The notes under the pieces were generated by a model. The model did not search any database, was not told where the DNA came from, and saw only the letters and a list, made by a program, of their open reading frames with translations. Below are positions 30,674-39,743 of a DNA stretch of 64,000 nt, piece after piece. A program made the position numbers and the translations under genes. Each line of letters begins with the position of its first letter. Within the stretch, counting starts at the first letter, position 1. The stretch comes from DATFVA01 sp963721075 (GTDB lineage Bacteria; Bacteroidota; Ignavibacteria; Ignavibacteriales; Ignavibacteriaceae), in NCBI GenBank assembly GCA_963721075.1, contig CAVRHV010000017.1:101629-165628 (forward strand), read 5' to 3'.

Positions 30674-31794
30674 GACAATATAATATTAATATAAAAACTT
30701 TACCGGGAATCAGATTCTAGGCAGGATTACTTCAAAAAAGTAAATGGATTTTTCAGAAATAACTACATTTTTATTGATAAAGGTTTGGATCCTGTGCCCA
30801 CCAATGGGTATCAAGCAATAATTACCTATAAGAAAGATATTCCTTCTACTAGTCCAGTTATTTCAGAATTTAGTCAGGTATGTGAGTTAAATGACGGAGA
30901 TGTTGTTCTAATAGAAAAAGCTGGTAAGATGAATGTTCTTTATGAAATTAATTCCACACATAATCTAATATTTACTACGGATAATTGTAATTGTAATTGT
31001 ATAATGTGTCCGCAACCAAAAAAGAAAGATGAAAAGAATAGATTGGATTTTAATTTAAAGCTTATTGATTTATTAGATGCAAACACAAGTCATATTGCAA
31101 TAACCGGGGGAGAACCGACACTGTTGGGAGATGACTTGATCAAAATTATTCTGCGTATTAGAAAAAACTTAAAAAAGCATCAATAACTTTACTCTCTAAT
31201 GGGATAAAATTTTCGAACATTGATTTCACAAGAAAAATAAGTAATACTAATCACGCCGATTTACAAATCGATATACCATTATATTCGGATGTGGATAAAC
31301 TTCATAACGAGATAGTGGGTGGGAATTATTTCTATCAGACTGTAAAGGGGTTGTATAATTTAGCATTATTTCAAATGAAAATTGGAATCCGGGTTGTTGT
31401 TCATAAATTAAATTATAAACGATTACCCCAGCTTTCTGAATATATTTATAGAAACTTTCCATTTGTTAATCATGTGGCCATAATGCAAATGGAGACAACA
31501 GGCCTTGCAAATTTAAACCTTGAATCTCTTTGGATTGATCCCTATGATTATAATGAACAATTAAAAGAATCAATTAAAATATTACACCTAAGGGGAATTA
31601 ACGTTTCTATTTATAACTCACAACTTTGCATTCTTCCTTCCGAACTGTGGAAATTCAATCAGAAAACTATTTCGAGTTGGAAAAATATATACGTTGAAGA
31701 ATGCGAAAATTGCTTAAAAAAGCTTGATTGTGGCGGATTTTTTGAATCTGCGAAAGAATATCATAGCAGCCATATCCAGAGATTCATTGAATAA
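30670..31794 (+). CDS. hxsC: HXS radical SAM maturase HxsC (frameshifts near 30715 and 31180)
   Basis: The motif C-N-C-N-C-I-M-C-P-Q-P-K-K-K-D-E-K is diagnostic of HxsC: a radical SAM CxxxCxxC site immediately followed by Pro-Gln-Pro. I-T-G-G-E-P-T binds SAM. A C-terminal Cys pair region (C-E-N-C-L-K-K-L-D-C-G-G-F-F) may hold an auxiliary cluster. Two shifts break the frame, one near the N-terminus at about 30715 and one around 31180 (N-L-K-K then A-S-I-T-L-L-S-N-G). HxsC acts with HxsB on HxsA. The joined length is about 375 residues. Confidence 0.87.
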
Positions 31795-31853
31795 TTTACT
31801 TGACTATTTAACTTCAAATCGATAACTTATAGTCAAAGTATGGGAGTCTAATC

Positions 31854-32101
31854 ATGTCTTAAAAAGCTTTTTGTTCATTGTTCTGTCTTTAGCTTTCTCA
31901 TTTTCAACCACCCTAACAAAACACATCATTCCGATTGAGAAAACTAAAAAAGATCCAAAGGTTCAAACTTTTGTGTTAAAGAAAGCAGATAATTTCATTG
32001 CTGGCGTTTTCCAACATGTTTCACATGCATCTCACGCTTCTCATAGTTCTCACGGTTCTCATAGTTCTCATGTCTTCACATTATTCGCACGTTTCTGGTG
32101 A
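31854..32101 (+). CDS. hxsA: HXS precursor peptide HxsA with six His-x-Ser repeats
   Basis: The clear frame gives an exported leader (hydrophobic F-I-V-L-S-L-A-F-S-F-S) and, at the C-terminus, six consecutive His-x-Ser triplets (x = V, A, A, S, G, S) and a closing His, followed by the short tail V-F-T-L-F-A-R-F-W. The ATG at 31854 is one base out of frame with the leader; a lost base just after it (M-S-L-K-S-F-L-F) would restore the start. At about 82 residues it is compact. The repeats are the predicted site of HxsB/HxsC modification. It is the last gene of the locus, before a strong terminator. Confidence 0.85.
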
Positions 32102-32146
32102 TGTAGCTTTAACATAATACAAAACAATTTTTATTTATAAATATAA

Positions 32147-32176
32147 AGGAGTATTTGTTCTAATACTCCTTTTTTA
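32147..32176 (+). terminator. Rho-independent terminator of the HXS operon
   Basis: Perfect stem GGAGTATT/AATACTCC with a six-base loop and a run of six or more T, 45 bases after the hxsA stop. Confidence 0.93.
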
Positions 32177-32362
32177 TTTTCCAGTCATTGTATTTCATAA
32201 TCTATTTTTGCTTTGTTGGTTCTACTATGATTTTTCCTATCTTTGTGCCGCTTAATAATTGAGGGACGCAACGTAGAGGGTAATCATACGCTGATTGTAT
32301 AAGCTGGGGTTGTAACGCATTAAACCTAAAACTATAAACTATTTCAAAAATAATTACAGAGC

Positions 32363-32416
32363 ATGGCAATAGTTCATCGAGGTTTCTCTTAATTCTGTTC
32401 GGTGAAGCTGGATGCT
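32363..32416. repeat. Conserved 54-bp non-coding sequence at the left of element A
   Basis: Matches 57691-57744 in 49 of 54 positions, a higher level of identity than the neighbouring coding remnants show. It begins ATGGCAAT and contains the invariant block GTTCATCGAGGTTTCTCTTA. The first ten codons would read M-A-I-V-H-R-G-F-S-stop in both copies. It could be an element end, an RNA, or a regulatory leader. Confidence 0.85.
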
Positions 32417-32438
32417 GGCATATTGCATTTTGTACTGG

Positions 32439-32642
32439 TTAAGTAGTTAGAGCTGGGGTTCTTATTAGTTCCATACAAATTCTGCTTTTCAGTTTCTGCA
32501 GTTCAGGATCGCTTCCCCTAAATATATCATTTAGAATATTGTAAGGATCAAAGGAATTACAATCCTGAGCAGGATAACTACGTCTTTTTGCCAGCTTACA
32601 GAGGGTTTTGCTTGCGCCAGAAGAATATATAATAGGCTGCAA
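32439..32642 (-). CDS. Small ORF divergent from the QueC-like gene, partly conserved in element B
   Basis: A 67-residue frame from TTG 32642. Its C-terminal half (N-S-F-D-P-Y-N-I-L-N-D-I-F-R-G-S-D-P-E-L) resembles the minus-strand translation at 57793-57894 (H-S-F-R-R-M-L-N-H-I-I-M-G-S-N-T-E-L). That conservation between otherwise diverged elements argues for a real gene or remnant. The start is uncertain and no ribosome site was seen. Function unknown. Confidence 0.45.
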   Translation of the reverse strand: MQPIIYSSGASKTLCKLAKRRSYPAQDCNSFDPYNILNDIFRGSDPELQKLKSRICMELIRTPALTT

Positions 32643-33734
32643 TTGCGCCGATATTAAATCTCCCGGGAAGAACGTCCAACTATATCCAGCTGGAATGCCG
32701 GAATGAACGGGCGGATCGAAACGTTGATATAAGTTATTATGATCCTTTCCCGGAGAATATTTTAAGTCCCAGGTTGCGCGATCTGATGGAGATCGCGGCA
32801 TATGTATTCTCAGCAAATGTTAGAATCGGCCATAAATATCCGCAGCCTCATTATACTTCTGGCCAGGCAAGGGCACTCAGATTTCATATAAATGTACGCG
32901 ATTATGATTTCTGGATGCAGCAGGATGTTAAGGATATCCTGGAGCGGCTGCTGTTCCAGGAGACAGGCGGTGATGAGTACAGTTTTTGCTTTTATAAGAT
33001 GCAACCTGGAGCAGCAATCGATAAAAGACCGGTGTGGAATCCATTTAATGAGGAGCAAGAGGTTATTTTGTTCTCCGGAGGACTGGATTCTGTCGCCGGT
33101 CTGATCGAGCAGCTTGAAACTACTGCTAAGAAAGTAATCCTGGTCAGCCATCAGGCTGGCCTCCCGGAAATAGCCCTAACCCAAAATAAATTATTCTCCA
33201 TAATCTCTAACTTTTACCCTGATCGCTGCAGCCACTTCCGGTTTCAATGCGATATTCCTAATATTCTTTTTGATGACAAAACTGTAAGATCCCGGAGTCT
33301 TCTCTACAATACAGCAGCGTTCATCCTCGCCAGCCTTCATAAAAGAAATGAGATATATGTGTATGAAAATGGTATCAGCGCACTGGGATTCGACCAGGTT
33401 TACAGCTCTTCTATCAATTCAGCCGGCCGCCAGTACCATCCTAAAACACTGGGACTGATGTCCCGGCTGTTTTCCAGAGTAATGGATGATGAATTCACAA
33501 TTAAACAGCCTTTCCTGTTTAAAACTAAAGCTGATGTAACTTCGATTCTAAGGAAATATAATAAAGCTTGAATTATTCCAGCATACTGTCTCCTGCAGCA
33601 ATCTTACAAACCGTGGTCCTGGTAAGAGCCACTGCGGGACCTGTGCTCCCTGTATCGAGAGGATCCTTGCTGTCCTGGCCTGCGGAATTCATACACACGA
33701 TCTCCCTGAATTCTATAAAACCTACTTCCCATAA
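32636..33734 (+). CDS. QueC/QatC-like PP-loop ATPase with Zn-binding Cys motif (frameshift near 33570)
   Basis: The protein opens P-I-L-N-L-P-G-R-T-S-N-Y-I-Q-L; the same opening is visible in the decayed copy at 57972, although here no standard start codon is present. The PP-loop L-F-S-G-G-L-D-S-V-A-G is at about residue 143, followed by L-V-S-H-Q-A-G-L. After K-Y-N a one-base shift leads to T-V-S-C-S-N and S-H-C-G-T-C-A-P-C-I-E-R, the four-Cys zinc site of QueC-like proteins. QueC makes 7-cyano-7-deazaguanine, but N-terminally extended versions such as QatC belong to antiphage systems. No queuosine pathway genes are nearby, so a defence-type role is more likely. Confidence 0.75.
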
Positions 33735-34383
33735 GGATTTCCGGAAGAATCAGATATCAGATCGACATTAGTTACCTTGCTGGTTTCCGCCCAGCTCCTC
33801 TCCCAGCAGGACCTAAATTCTTTCTACGAAGCTCATTTTAATGAGCTGAATCAGCTCAAAGGATTTGTAGATGTTTTCCCTCCCCAGGAAATGTTCAGGA
33901 AGGTTTTTGATCTTCATAGCCGTTATATAAGTGATATCGAATCAGCTATTGAAAGGATTAACATATTATATTCTTCTGAATTTAAATTCAGAAGAGAAAG
34001 ATCCTTTTATGATCTGCTGCTTAACCTGGATACATATAAAGAAGAAGCAGTCTCTTATTCTATAGACACCCAGGCAGTATGTAAAGTTCAGTAAGGACAT
34101 TCCGCGAAGAGGCCTTAAAGATCTTCTTATTAAGGTAGCCAGCCATCTGATAGCTGCTGAGGAAATTACCGTTCCCAGCGGCAAGCCGGAAGCAGATAAA
34201 GCGATTATCGACAGCGTTATAAAGTATTTAAAATCGCAGGGCTATAATCTGAGTAAGAAAAATGAGATTACAGCTGGTACCTACTTCCGGAAATATGTTA
34301 TCAAGATAAAAAAGGATTCTGACGGAAAGCTGATAGTAAAGAGTGACAGCAGCAAAAAGAAAAAATCTTATAATCCGGGATAA
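33735..34383 (+). CDS. Helical region downstream of the QueC-like gene, probably its C-terminal domain (frameshift near 34085)
   Basis: The frame following the TAA at 33732-33734 is the same as that of the zinc motif and reads on as F-P-stop-G-F-P-E-E-S-D-I-R-S-T-L-V, so a single codon may split one protein of about 580 residues. The region is helical (E-M-F-R-K-V-F-D-L-H-S-R-Y-I-S-D-I) and, after a shift, ends with R-Q-Y-V-K-F-S-K and a Lys-rich tail. Matching but decayed sequence lies at 59188-59585 in element B in the same order. Alternatively it is a separate partner gene starting at TTG 33777. No known motif. Confidence 0.5.
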
Positions 34384-34488
34384 AAAAGAATTATAACCGC
34401 TAATCCACGCTAATCCAGCAGCCTCACGATTTGTTCCAATTTATAATCCACCTTTCTTTTGTTAAGCAAATAAGGAGGTGTTAAGAAA

Positions 34489-34836
34489 ATGAAAAGAAAA
34501 ATACACCAGAGCTTACGCCAGCAAACCGAAGCAATCAGAAGAGAGCTGGATGAGTTGAAGAAAATTGCTGAACTGCTGTCGATGAACGTGATTAGCAAAG
34601 ATGAAAAGCTGCTCAACTTTAAGCAGACAGCAGATTACCTGGGATTGTCCCATTCCTACCTCTACAAATTAACCTCACAGAAAATGATCCCCTGCCACCG
34701 TCCCCTGGGACGACTTTTCTTTTATAAGCCCGAGCTCGATGCCTGGATCAAACGGAAAGAGAATAACGAGCAGCAGGCAGAAGAAAACTTCGAAGTAGCT
34801 GAAGAAGCTCCCGATAAAGATGAAGATCCTCCTTAA
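34489..34836 (+). CDS. Excisionase-like helix-turn-helix protein of element A
   Basis: A 115-residue protein with a coiled N-terminus and an excisionase/MerR-like HTH: L-N-F-K-Q-T-A-D-Y-L-G-L-S-H-S-Y-L-Y-K-L near residues 42-61, then M-I-P-C-H-R-P-L-G-R-L-F-F-Y-K-P-E-L-D-A-W-I. It likely directs excision or regulates the integrase just downstream. A strong AAGGAGGTG ribosome site precedes it. Its homologue in element B is at 59849. Confidence 0.82.
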   Translation: MKRKIHQSLRQQTEAIRRELDELKKIAELLSMNVISKDEKLLNFKQTADYLGLSHSYLYKLTSQKMIPCHRPLGRLFFYKPELDAWIKRKENNEQQAEENFEVAEEAPDKDEDPP

Positions 34837-34901
34837 ATAGCTGTTAAAAAGTTAAAGTCCTCTAATATTCACATTTAACTTAAAGAAAGGAGTAACGGAA
34901 A

Positions 34902-35066
34902 ATGCGGGTGACACTCAAAAGAGAATTCAATTTAGGCGACTGGAAAGAAGTAAAAAAAGAATTGACATGGTATTTCAGTCTGCTTAAACGAATAGAGATG
35001 AAAGAAAGGGAGTTAAATAAGCTGCTTAAAAAAGAGGGAGTACACTGCAATGAATCCGGATCTTGA
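34902..35066 (+). CDS. Small ORF between excisionase and integrase
   Basis: A 54-residue frame (M-R-V-T-L-K-R-E-F-N-L-G-D-W-K...) with GAAAGGAG about 8 bases upstream of ATG 34902. It is rich in Lys and Glu and overlaps the integrase start by 17 bases, suggesting translational coupling. Not recognised. Confidence 0.5.
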   Translation: MRVTLKREFNLGDWKEVKKELTWYFSLLKRIEMKERELNKLLKKEGVHCNESGS

Positions 35067-35965
35067 ACAATTTATTACAGCACTGGCTGACAAGTTCGGT
35101 GCTAATAACAGCAGGATATCGCTGGAGAAATTCTGCAAAGAATATTCGGAATTTGTTAAAAGGAACAGAGCTGCAAAGACTTACGAGGGTGTGCAGCTGG
35201 TTAAGGGTAAGCTGCTTAAGTTATTTCTCGCCACGGCGAGAATTAGGAACAATACGACTAAAAGACGCGGAAAACTTCATTGAACTGCAGAAGAAATCTG
35301 CTCCCAAAGCTGTTTATAACTACCATAGAACATTGCGTGCAATGTTCAATAAAGCGGTCGAATGGAATTATATCCACGAGAATGTATTCTCGAAGATCCG
35401 CTTGCCGAAACGGCAGGCTGAGAAGCCGGATTATCTGACAGAAGAGCAGCTGCTGGTAATTATCACCCAGGATATTCCGGAGATCGTAAAAGACATAGTA
35501 ACTACAGCTTATTATACCGGCTGCCGACTGGGAGAGCTGGTCAACTTAACCTGGCAATCTGTTAATCTTAAAGAGAACATCTTTACGATTGGTACCAGGA
35601 ACTATCAAACCAAGACCAGGAAACAGCGCTTTGTTCCTATCCATCCCCGGGTAAGACCAATACTGGAGAAAAGGTTTCCTAAGGTCATCAAAAAAGAGAA
35701 TCATTATGTCTTTTCAAAACCCGGCGGCTATAGTTACTCAGGTGATTTCTTTTCCCGCTGGTTTAAGCGCGGCTGCCGGCAGGCCGGCATAGATGAATGT
35801 ATCCATTTTCATTCATTACGTCACAGCGCAGCTACAGGAATGATAATGAAGGGTGCTCCCCTGCCCACTGTGCAGAAGATCCTTGGACATTCCAATATTC
35901 AAACAACAATGATCTACACGCATCCCGATCTTGACAGCTTAAGGGATGCTGTGGGCCGATTATAA
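35050..35965 (+). CDS. Tyrosine integrase of element A (frameshift near 35235)
   Basis: The first frame (from ATG 35050) gives the arm/core-binding domain (L-E-K-F-C-K-E-Y-S-E-F-V-K-R-N). A shift near 35235 passes to E-L-G-T-I-R-L-K-D-A-E-N-F-I and the catalytic domain: T-G-C-R-L-G-E-L (Arg), H-F-H-S-L-R-H-S-A-A-T (His-x-x-Arg), L-G-H-S-N-I-Q-T-T and Tyr in M-I-Y-T-H-P-D. It is of the same general type as the 25244 integrase, but the sequence differs clearly. The joined length is about 304 residues, normal for phage-like recombinases. Confidence 0.87.
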
Positions 35966-35996
35966 CGCAATTAACTCAATTTAACAGGAGGAAATA

Positions 35997-36137
35997 ATGT
36001 CAAGTCCAACCAGAAAACCAATAACAAACGATGATCTTAAACATCTCAGAAATGACTTAATAGAATTCTGGCTGCTGCTGGAAAAGAACAGAGATAAACG
36101 CATAACACAGGAATTCAACTCCCTGAAGAGGAAATGA
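35997..36137 (+). CDS. Small charged ORF after the integrase
   Basis: 46 codons from ATG 35997 with GGAGG 7 bases upstream. It is mainly helical and charged (N-D-D-L-K-H-L-R-N-D-L-I-E-F-W). Its stop overlaps the next ATG (ATGA), as expected in a compact phage-like operon. Not recognised. Confidence 0.5.
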   Translation: MSSPTRKPITNDDLKHLRNDLIEFWLLLEKNRDKRITQEFNSLKRK

Positions 36138-36295
36138 AGGAGTATGTTATGGCTGCAGAGCGGAGCAGATCCAGGAGGATTGGCCAGTCTTTGCACCTGC
36201 TGGGAGTTGAAATCAAGAAATTCATTAGTCAGCAGCTTAACACAGCTGTGGAAATTAAACCAAGGAGAAGGTTATTCCGCTGGTTAATGGACTAA
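36134..36295 (+). CDS. Small basic ORF
   Basis: 53 codons from ATG 36134, translationally coupled to the preceding ORF by ATGA. Basic N- and C-termini (R-S-R-S-R-R-I-G and K-P-R-R-R-L-F-R-W) flank a helix. It could be a DNA-binding accessory protein. Not recognised. Confidence 0.45.
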   Translation: MKEYVMAAERSRSRRIGQSLHLLGVEIKKFISQQLNTAVEIKPRRRLFRWLMD

Positions 36296-36320
36296 CACTA
36301 ATTAAAATGGGAGTTAAAAA

Positions 36321-36536
36321 ATGGTAAGAACACCTAAAAACCTAAAGAATCCGGAACTTCGCCAGATGTGCAGATTCCTCATAAGACTGCAGAGGCAGCA
36401 TCAGGAATTCCTTGCCACCAATTTTGAATTAATGATGAACGCAATACTGGATGAACTTCGTTTCATAAACGGTGATCATCCTGCCATCGAAGCGATTGAT
36501 AGAAATAAATCCAAAACTACTGATAAAGTGAACTGA
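36321..36536 (+). CDS. Small helical ORF upstream of the primase
   Basis: 71 residues (M-V-R-T-P-K-N-L-K-N-P-E-L-R-Q...), helical, starting with ATG 36321 and ending 3 bases before the primase start. Its position in the replication operon suggests an accessory role. Not recognised. Confidence 0.55.
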   Translation: MVRTPKNLKNPELRQMCRFLIRLQRQHQEFLATNFELMMNAILDELRFINGDHPAIEAIDRNKSKTTDKVN

Positions 36537-36539
36537 AGT

Positions 36540-37670
36540 ATGAACTTAATCGATGATATAAAATCCAGGATAAATATCACTACGCTGCTTAATGATTATG
36601 GATTGCAGCCGGTCAACGATTTCATTTATTCGATCTACAAGAGTGAGAATAACCGTTCACTTAAAATCTATCCGGCTACAAATTCTTTTTATTGTTTCGC
36701 TACCGGAAATGGCGGGGATGTAATAAAGTTCTATGCCGATTACTGGAAGATCGATATGAAAGCAGCTGTAAAAGAGTTGGCTGACAGAGCAGGAATTAAT
36801 ATTAACAAGGATGAGATTAGCCATATAAGGACCAGCTTCCGGAAGTATACCCCGCCGCCTAAACAAATGATCCTTTTTAAGAGTGAAAAGAAATATTTCC
36901 TTGAACAGACTGCGAACCTCCAAAAAGCAAAAAAGATCAGTAAAGCCGCTGCAGAAATAAAAGCATATGAAGATGTGTTGGAAAGGCGTAAAGAGCTGCA
37001 GCTGCTGATCTTTGATTCGCTGGAAAAATTCTGTTATGGTGTGGACGAAGATACTCTTGAGTATCTTCTCGGTCCTTCCCGGGGACTTAAGTGTGAGACT
37101 ATCAGGAAATTCAGACTCTTCTCAATCAAAAACGTGAAGGAAACAACTGAATTCCTGAAAGACTGCTTCAGCAGCTACGAGCTGCTGATATCAGGATTGA
37201 TATCCAGGACCGGCGGCTTTATCTTTTCCTATAACCGTTTAATTATACCATACCTGGTTAACGGTAAAATAGAATATTTGCGCGGCCGCAGCATCTCCCC
37301 CAGATCCAATTGTAAATATTTAGGATTACGTAATGATCGGTGCTAACCTATCCTTAAAGCGATTTATAATTTTGACACACTTAAACTTATAACCCGAAAT
37401 GAAATGCTGTTCATATGTGAAGGTGAATTCGACACGATGATGATGTCCCAGGCTGGCGCCAGGGCAATTGGTGTTCCCGGTGTAACTAATATACCGTCTG
37501 TTATAACTGATATCATCAGGAACCATGACGTTTGCCTGGCATTCGATAATGACGAAGCAGGCAAATTAGCCGTTCAGAAAATAGCAGATCAACTGGGGAA
37601 ACCTGTCAAAGCACTCCGATTAAAAAACCACAAGGATATAACGGAATTCTTCAATGCCAGAACCAGATAA
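36540..37670 (+). CDS. DnaG-like primase with TOPRIM domain (element A), in-frame stop at 37344
   Basis: The N-terminus (L-L-N-D-Y-G-L-Q-P and F-Y-C-F-A-T-G-N-G-G-D-V-I-K-F) resembles a CHC2-type primase finger that has lost most of its zinc Cys residues. The TOPRIM part shows F-I-C-E-G-E-F-D-T-M-M (catalytic Glu), G-V-P-G-V-T-N and L-A-F-D-N-D-E-A-G-K (metal-binding Asp pair). One TAA at 37344-37346 splits the frame; the intact homologue at 60264 reads through at this point. It overlaps the helicase gene by 17 bases. It would prime element replication. Confidence 0.82.
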
Positions 37671-39137
37671 AGTATTTAATGACGGTACTGAAGTAATTGT
37701 TCTTTATCCGGAAAAGGATCGTGATGACCAGGAAATAGTTTTCTGGTTTAAGGAAAAGGATAAACTCAGGATTGACGGGAAGAAGTTTATTGATCTCTTA
37801 AACCACCTTGGATTCAGGATATATTTTATCGGCAAGGATTATCTGCTGGTCCATATTGAAAATAATATTGCTGATGATATCGCTCCGGTGCAGATGAAAA
37901 ATAAGGTCAAAGAATACATTATGGATCCCGTCAGAAATTATGAAGATGATATTACAGCAGAGATGGTGCTGGGAAAGGTAATTAATCAATCCTCCAGTTT
38001 ATTCAGTCGCGGTTACCTTGAGTACCTGGATAAACTGGATGATGACTTCAAGAGAGATACCAGGAAAGAAAGCTTTCATCTATTTCCGGAATTGCTTTGT
38101 ACAGATTACCGCGGAAGGATACTCCATTCTCGGATATCAGCAGCTGGATAAACCCATCTGGAAAAAGCAGATAATTGACCGGGATTTTTATGAAGTCGAC
38201 CTGGTAAGCGATTTCAGGACCTTCATATTCCGGGTCTGCAGGAATGAAGCTGCCAGATATGATTCTTTCCGGAGCGTCATTGGTTATCTGCTTCACGGCT
38301 ATAAGGATCCTGCTATGGCAAAAGCGATCATCTTTATGGATGAGAAGCTGGATGACGGATCGAACGGCGGCTGCGGGAAGAGCCTGCTGGGCAATGCTAT
38401 ATCCAAAGTAAGGAATTCTTTAAGGCTGGGAGGAAAGAACTTCAAGTTTGACCGGTTCTCATTCCAATCATATGAACCCGGGACTCACATCATTGAATTC
38501 AATGATCTCAGCAAGCACTTCCAGTTTGAAATGCTCTTCACTACAATCACCGATAACATTGTAATTGAGAAGAAGAACAAAGACGAGCTGATAATTCCGT
38601 TCGAGTACTCACCCAAGATCCTGCTATCTACTAATTATACCTTAAGCGGCGTGGATGAATCCACGCTCAGGAGGCAGTTCATAATTGAATTCTCTGATTA
38701 CTTCAACATTAAGTACACCCCGGAAGATGAATTCGGCCGGAGGTTCTTTGATGACTGGGGTGAAGAGGACTGGTGCAGCTTCTACAAGTTTATGATCGGC
38801 TGTCTGCAGTTTTATTTGAAGAACGGCCTGGTAGACTATCAGCGTGTAAACCTTGATCAGAAGAAACTCATAGAAGCCACAACAGAAGAATTTGTAGAGT
38901 TCGCGGAAGATCTGCAGACCGGCGCCTGGTACAGGAATAAAGAAGCATACAATAAGTTCCTTAGGATCATATCCTGATTACAATATCAAGAACGTGAAGC
39001 AGAAGAATTTCACCAGCTGGTTGAAGATCTTCGCGAAGCTTAGAGGATATAAATTTTTACAAAGAAAATCCGGATATGACAGAGGATTTATGTTTCAAAA
39101 CATATTGGAGGGACCATTAGATGAAAGCGAAGTTTAA
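37654..39137 (+). CDS. SF3/D5-like replicative helicase (element A), frameshifts near 38090 and 38965
   Basis: Three frames make about 494 residues, the same as the intact copy in element B. The P-loop is D-D-G-S-N-G-G-C-G-K-S-L-L-G-N-A; Walker B-like I-I-E-F-N-D-L-S and sensor I-L-L-S-T-N-Y-T-L follow, as in P4/D5-type primase-helicases. Conserved Y-D-S-F-R-S-V-I-G-Y-L-L-H precedes the P-loop. The last frame ends with N-F-T-S-W-L-K-I-F-A-K. It would act with the upstream primase in autonomous replication of the element. Confidence 0.85.
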
Positions 39138-39166
39138 ACACCCCCCCGGGTTAAAGTCGGAAATCC

Positions 39167-39267
39167 TGCGTCCATGCGTCCAAAATGATCAAAAGTTTAG
39201 AAAAAGAGCTGAATTGCAGGAAAAAGTTGGACGCAGGAGAAAAATTCCTGCGTCCAGTGTGCGTCCA
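39167..39267. repeat. Iteron-like repeats TGCGTCCA after the element A helicase
   Basis: Four direct copies of TGCGTCCA (39167-39174, 39175-39182, 39249-39256, 39260-39267) and one inverted copy (39228-39235) lie within 101 bp just downstream of the helicase stop. The same position in element B has a different repeat. The position and arrangement resemble the iteron origins found beside replication initiators of satellite islands such as SaPIs. Confidence 0.75.
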
Positions 39268-39333
39268 AATCATCCTGAAATTGGAGAAAAACGCAAAACT
39301 TGTACACAAAACCATACAAATAAGGGAGAAACA

Positions 39334-39639
39334 ATGATCTATATGTGGCAGGAAAATCCCAGGCAAAGAGGGAAAAAAGGAAAATCATACTTCTGGTTCC
39401 AGACAGAGAACAGAGAAGCAGCTGCAAAGATGAAACGAAGGGAAAAATTTAAGCTGGTCGGCCGCGGCTTTAAGTGTCCCATCTGGATCTTCCAGGCCCA
39501 GTTCGCGCGGCCGGATATTGCCCGGAAAGTGCTGCGCACTTTAGCGGGCAGCAAAGTTAAGTATTTGTCCTCAGAGAACGTATTCTGTGCCAGGGTAACC
39601 AATTCCCCGTCCGAGCCAAAAAAAAGCCCACGATCTTAA
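39334..39639 (+). CDS. Basic small protein after the putative origin, unknown
   Basis: The ATG at 39334 is preferred over the far upstream one at 39121 because AAGGGAGAAAC precedes it and the upstream part covers the repeats. The 101-residue product is basic, with K-S-Y-F-W-F-Q-T-E-N-R-E-A-A-A-K and G-F-K-C-P-I-W-I-F-Q-A-Q. The last codons run into a terminator hairpin that serves the opposite strand. Not recognised. Confidence 0.5.
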   Translation: MIYMWQENPRQRGKKGKSYFWFQTENREAAAKMKRREKFKLVGRGFKCPIWIFQAQFARPDIARKVLRTLAGSKVKYLSSENVFCARVTNSPSEPKKSPRS

Positions 39640-39651
39640 AGATTGTGGGCT
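39625..39651 (-). terminator. Rho-independent terminator of the helicase-DUF2971 operon
   Basis: Stem AGCCCACGATCTT/AAGATTGTGGGCT with one G-T pair; on the minus strand it is followed by eight T. It lies about 90 bases beyond the stop of the DUF2971 gene. Confidence 0.88.
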
Positions 39652-39743
39652 AAACCTACGCTATGCTGTAGTAATCATTCTTGACCATATAGGAATATTA
39701 TTGTCGTCTTATCATATATCCTGTGCCCTCAATTTTAATATTC

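Noticed and set aside
32636..33734. QueC-like gene as housekeeping queC
   Set aside because: It has an N-terminal extension of about 140 residues before the PP-loop, and there are no queD, queE or queF genes near it.
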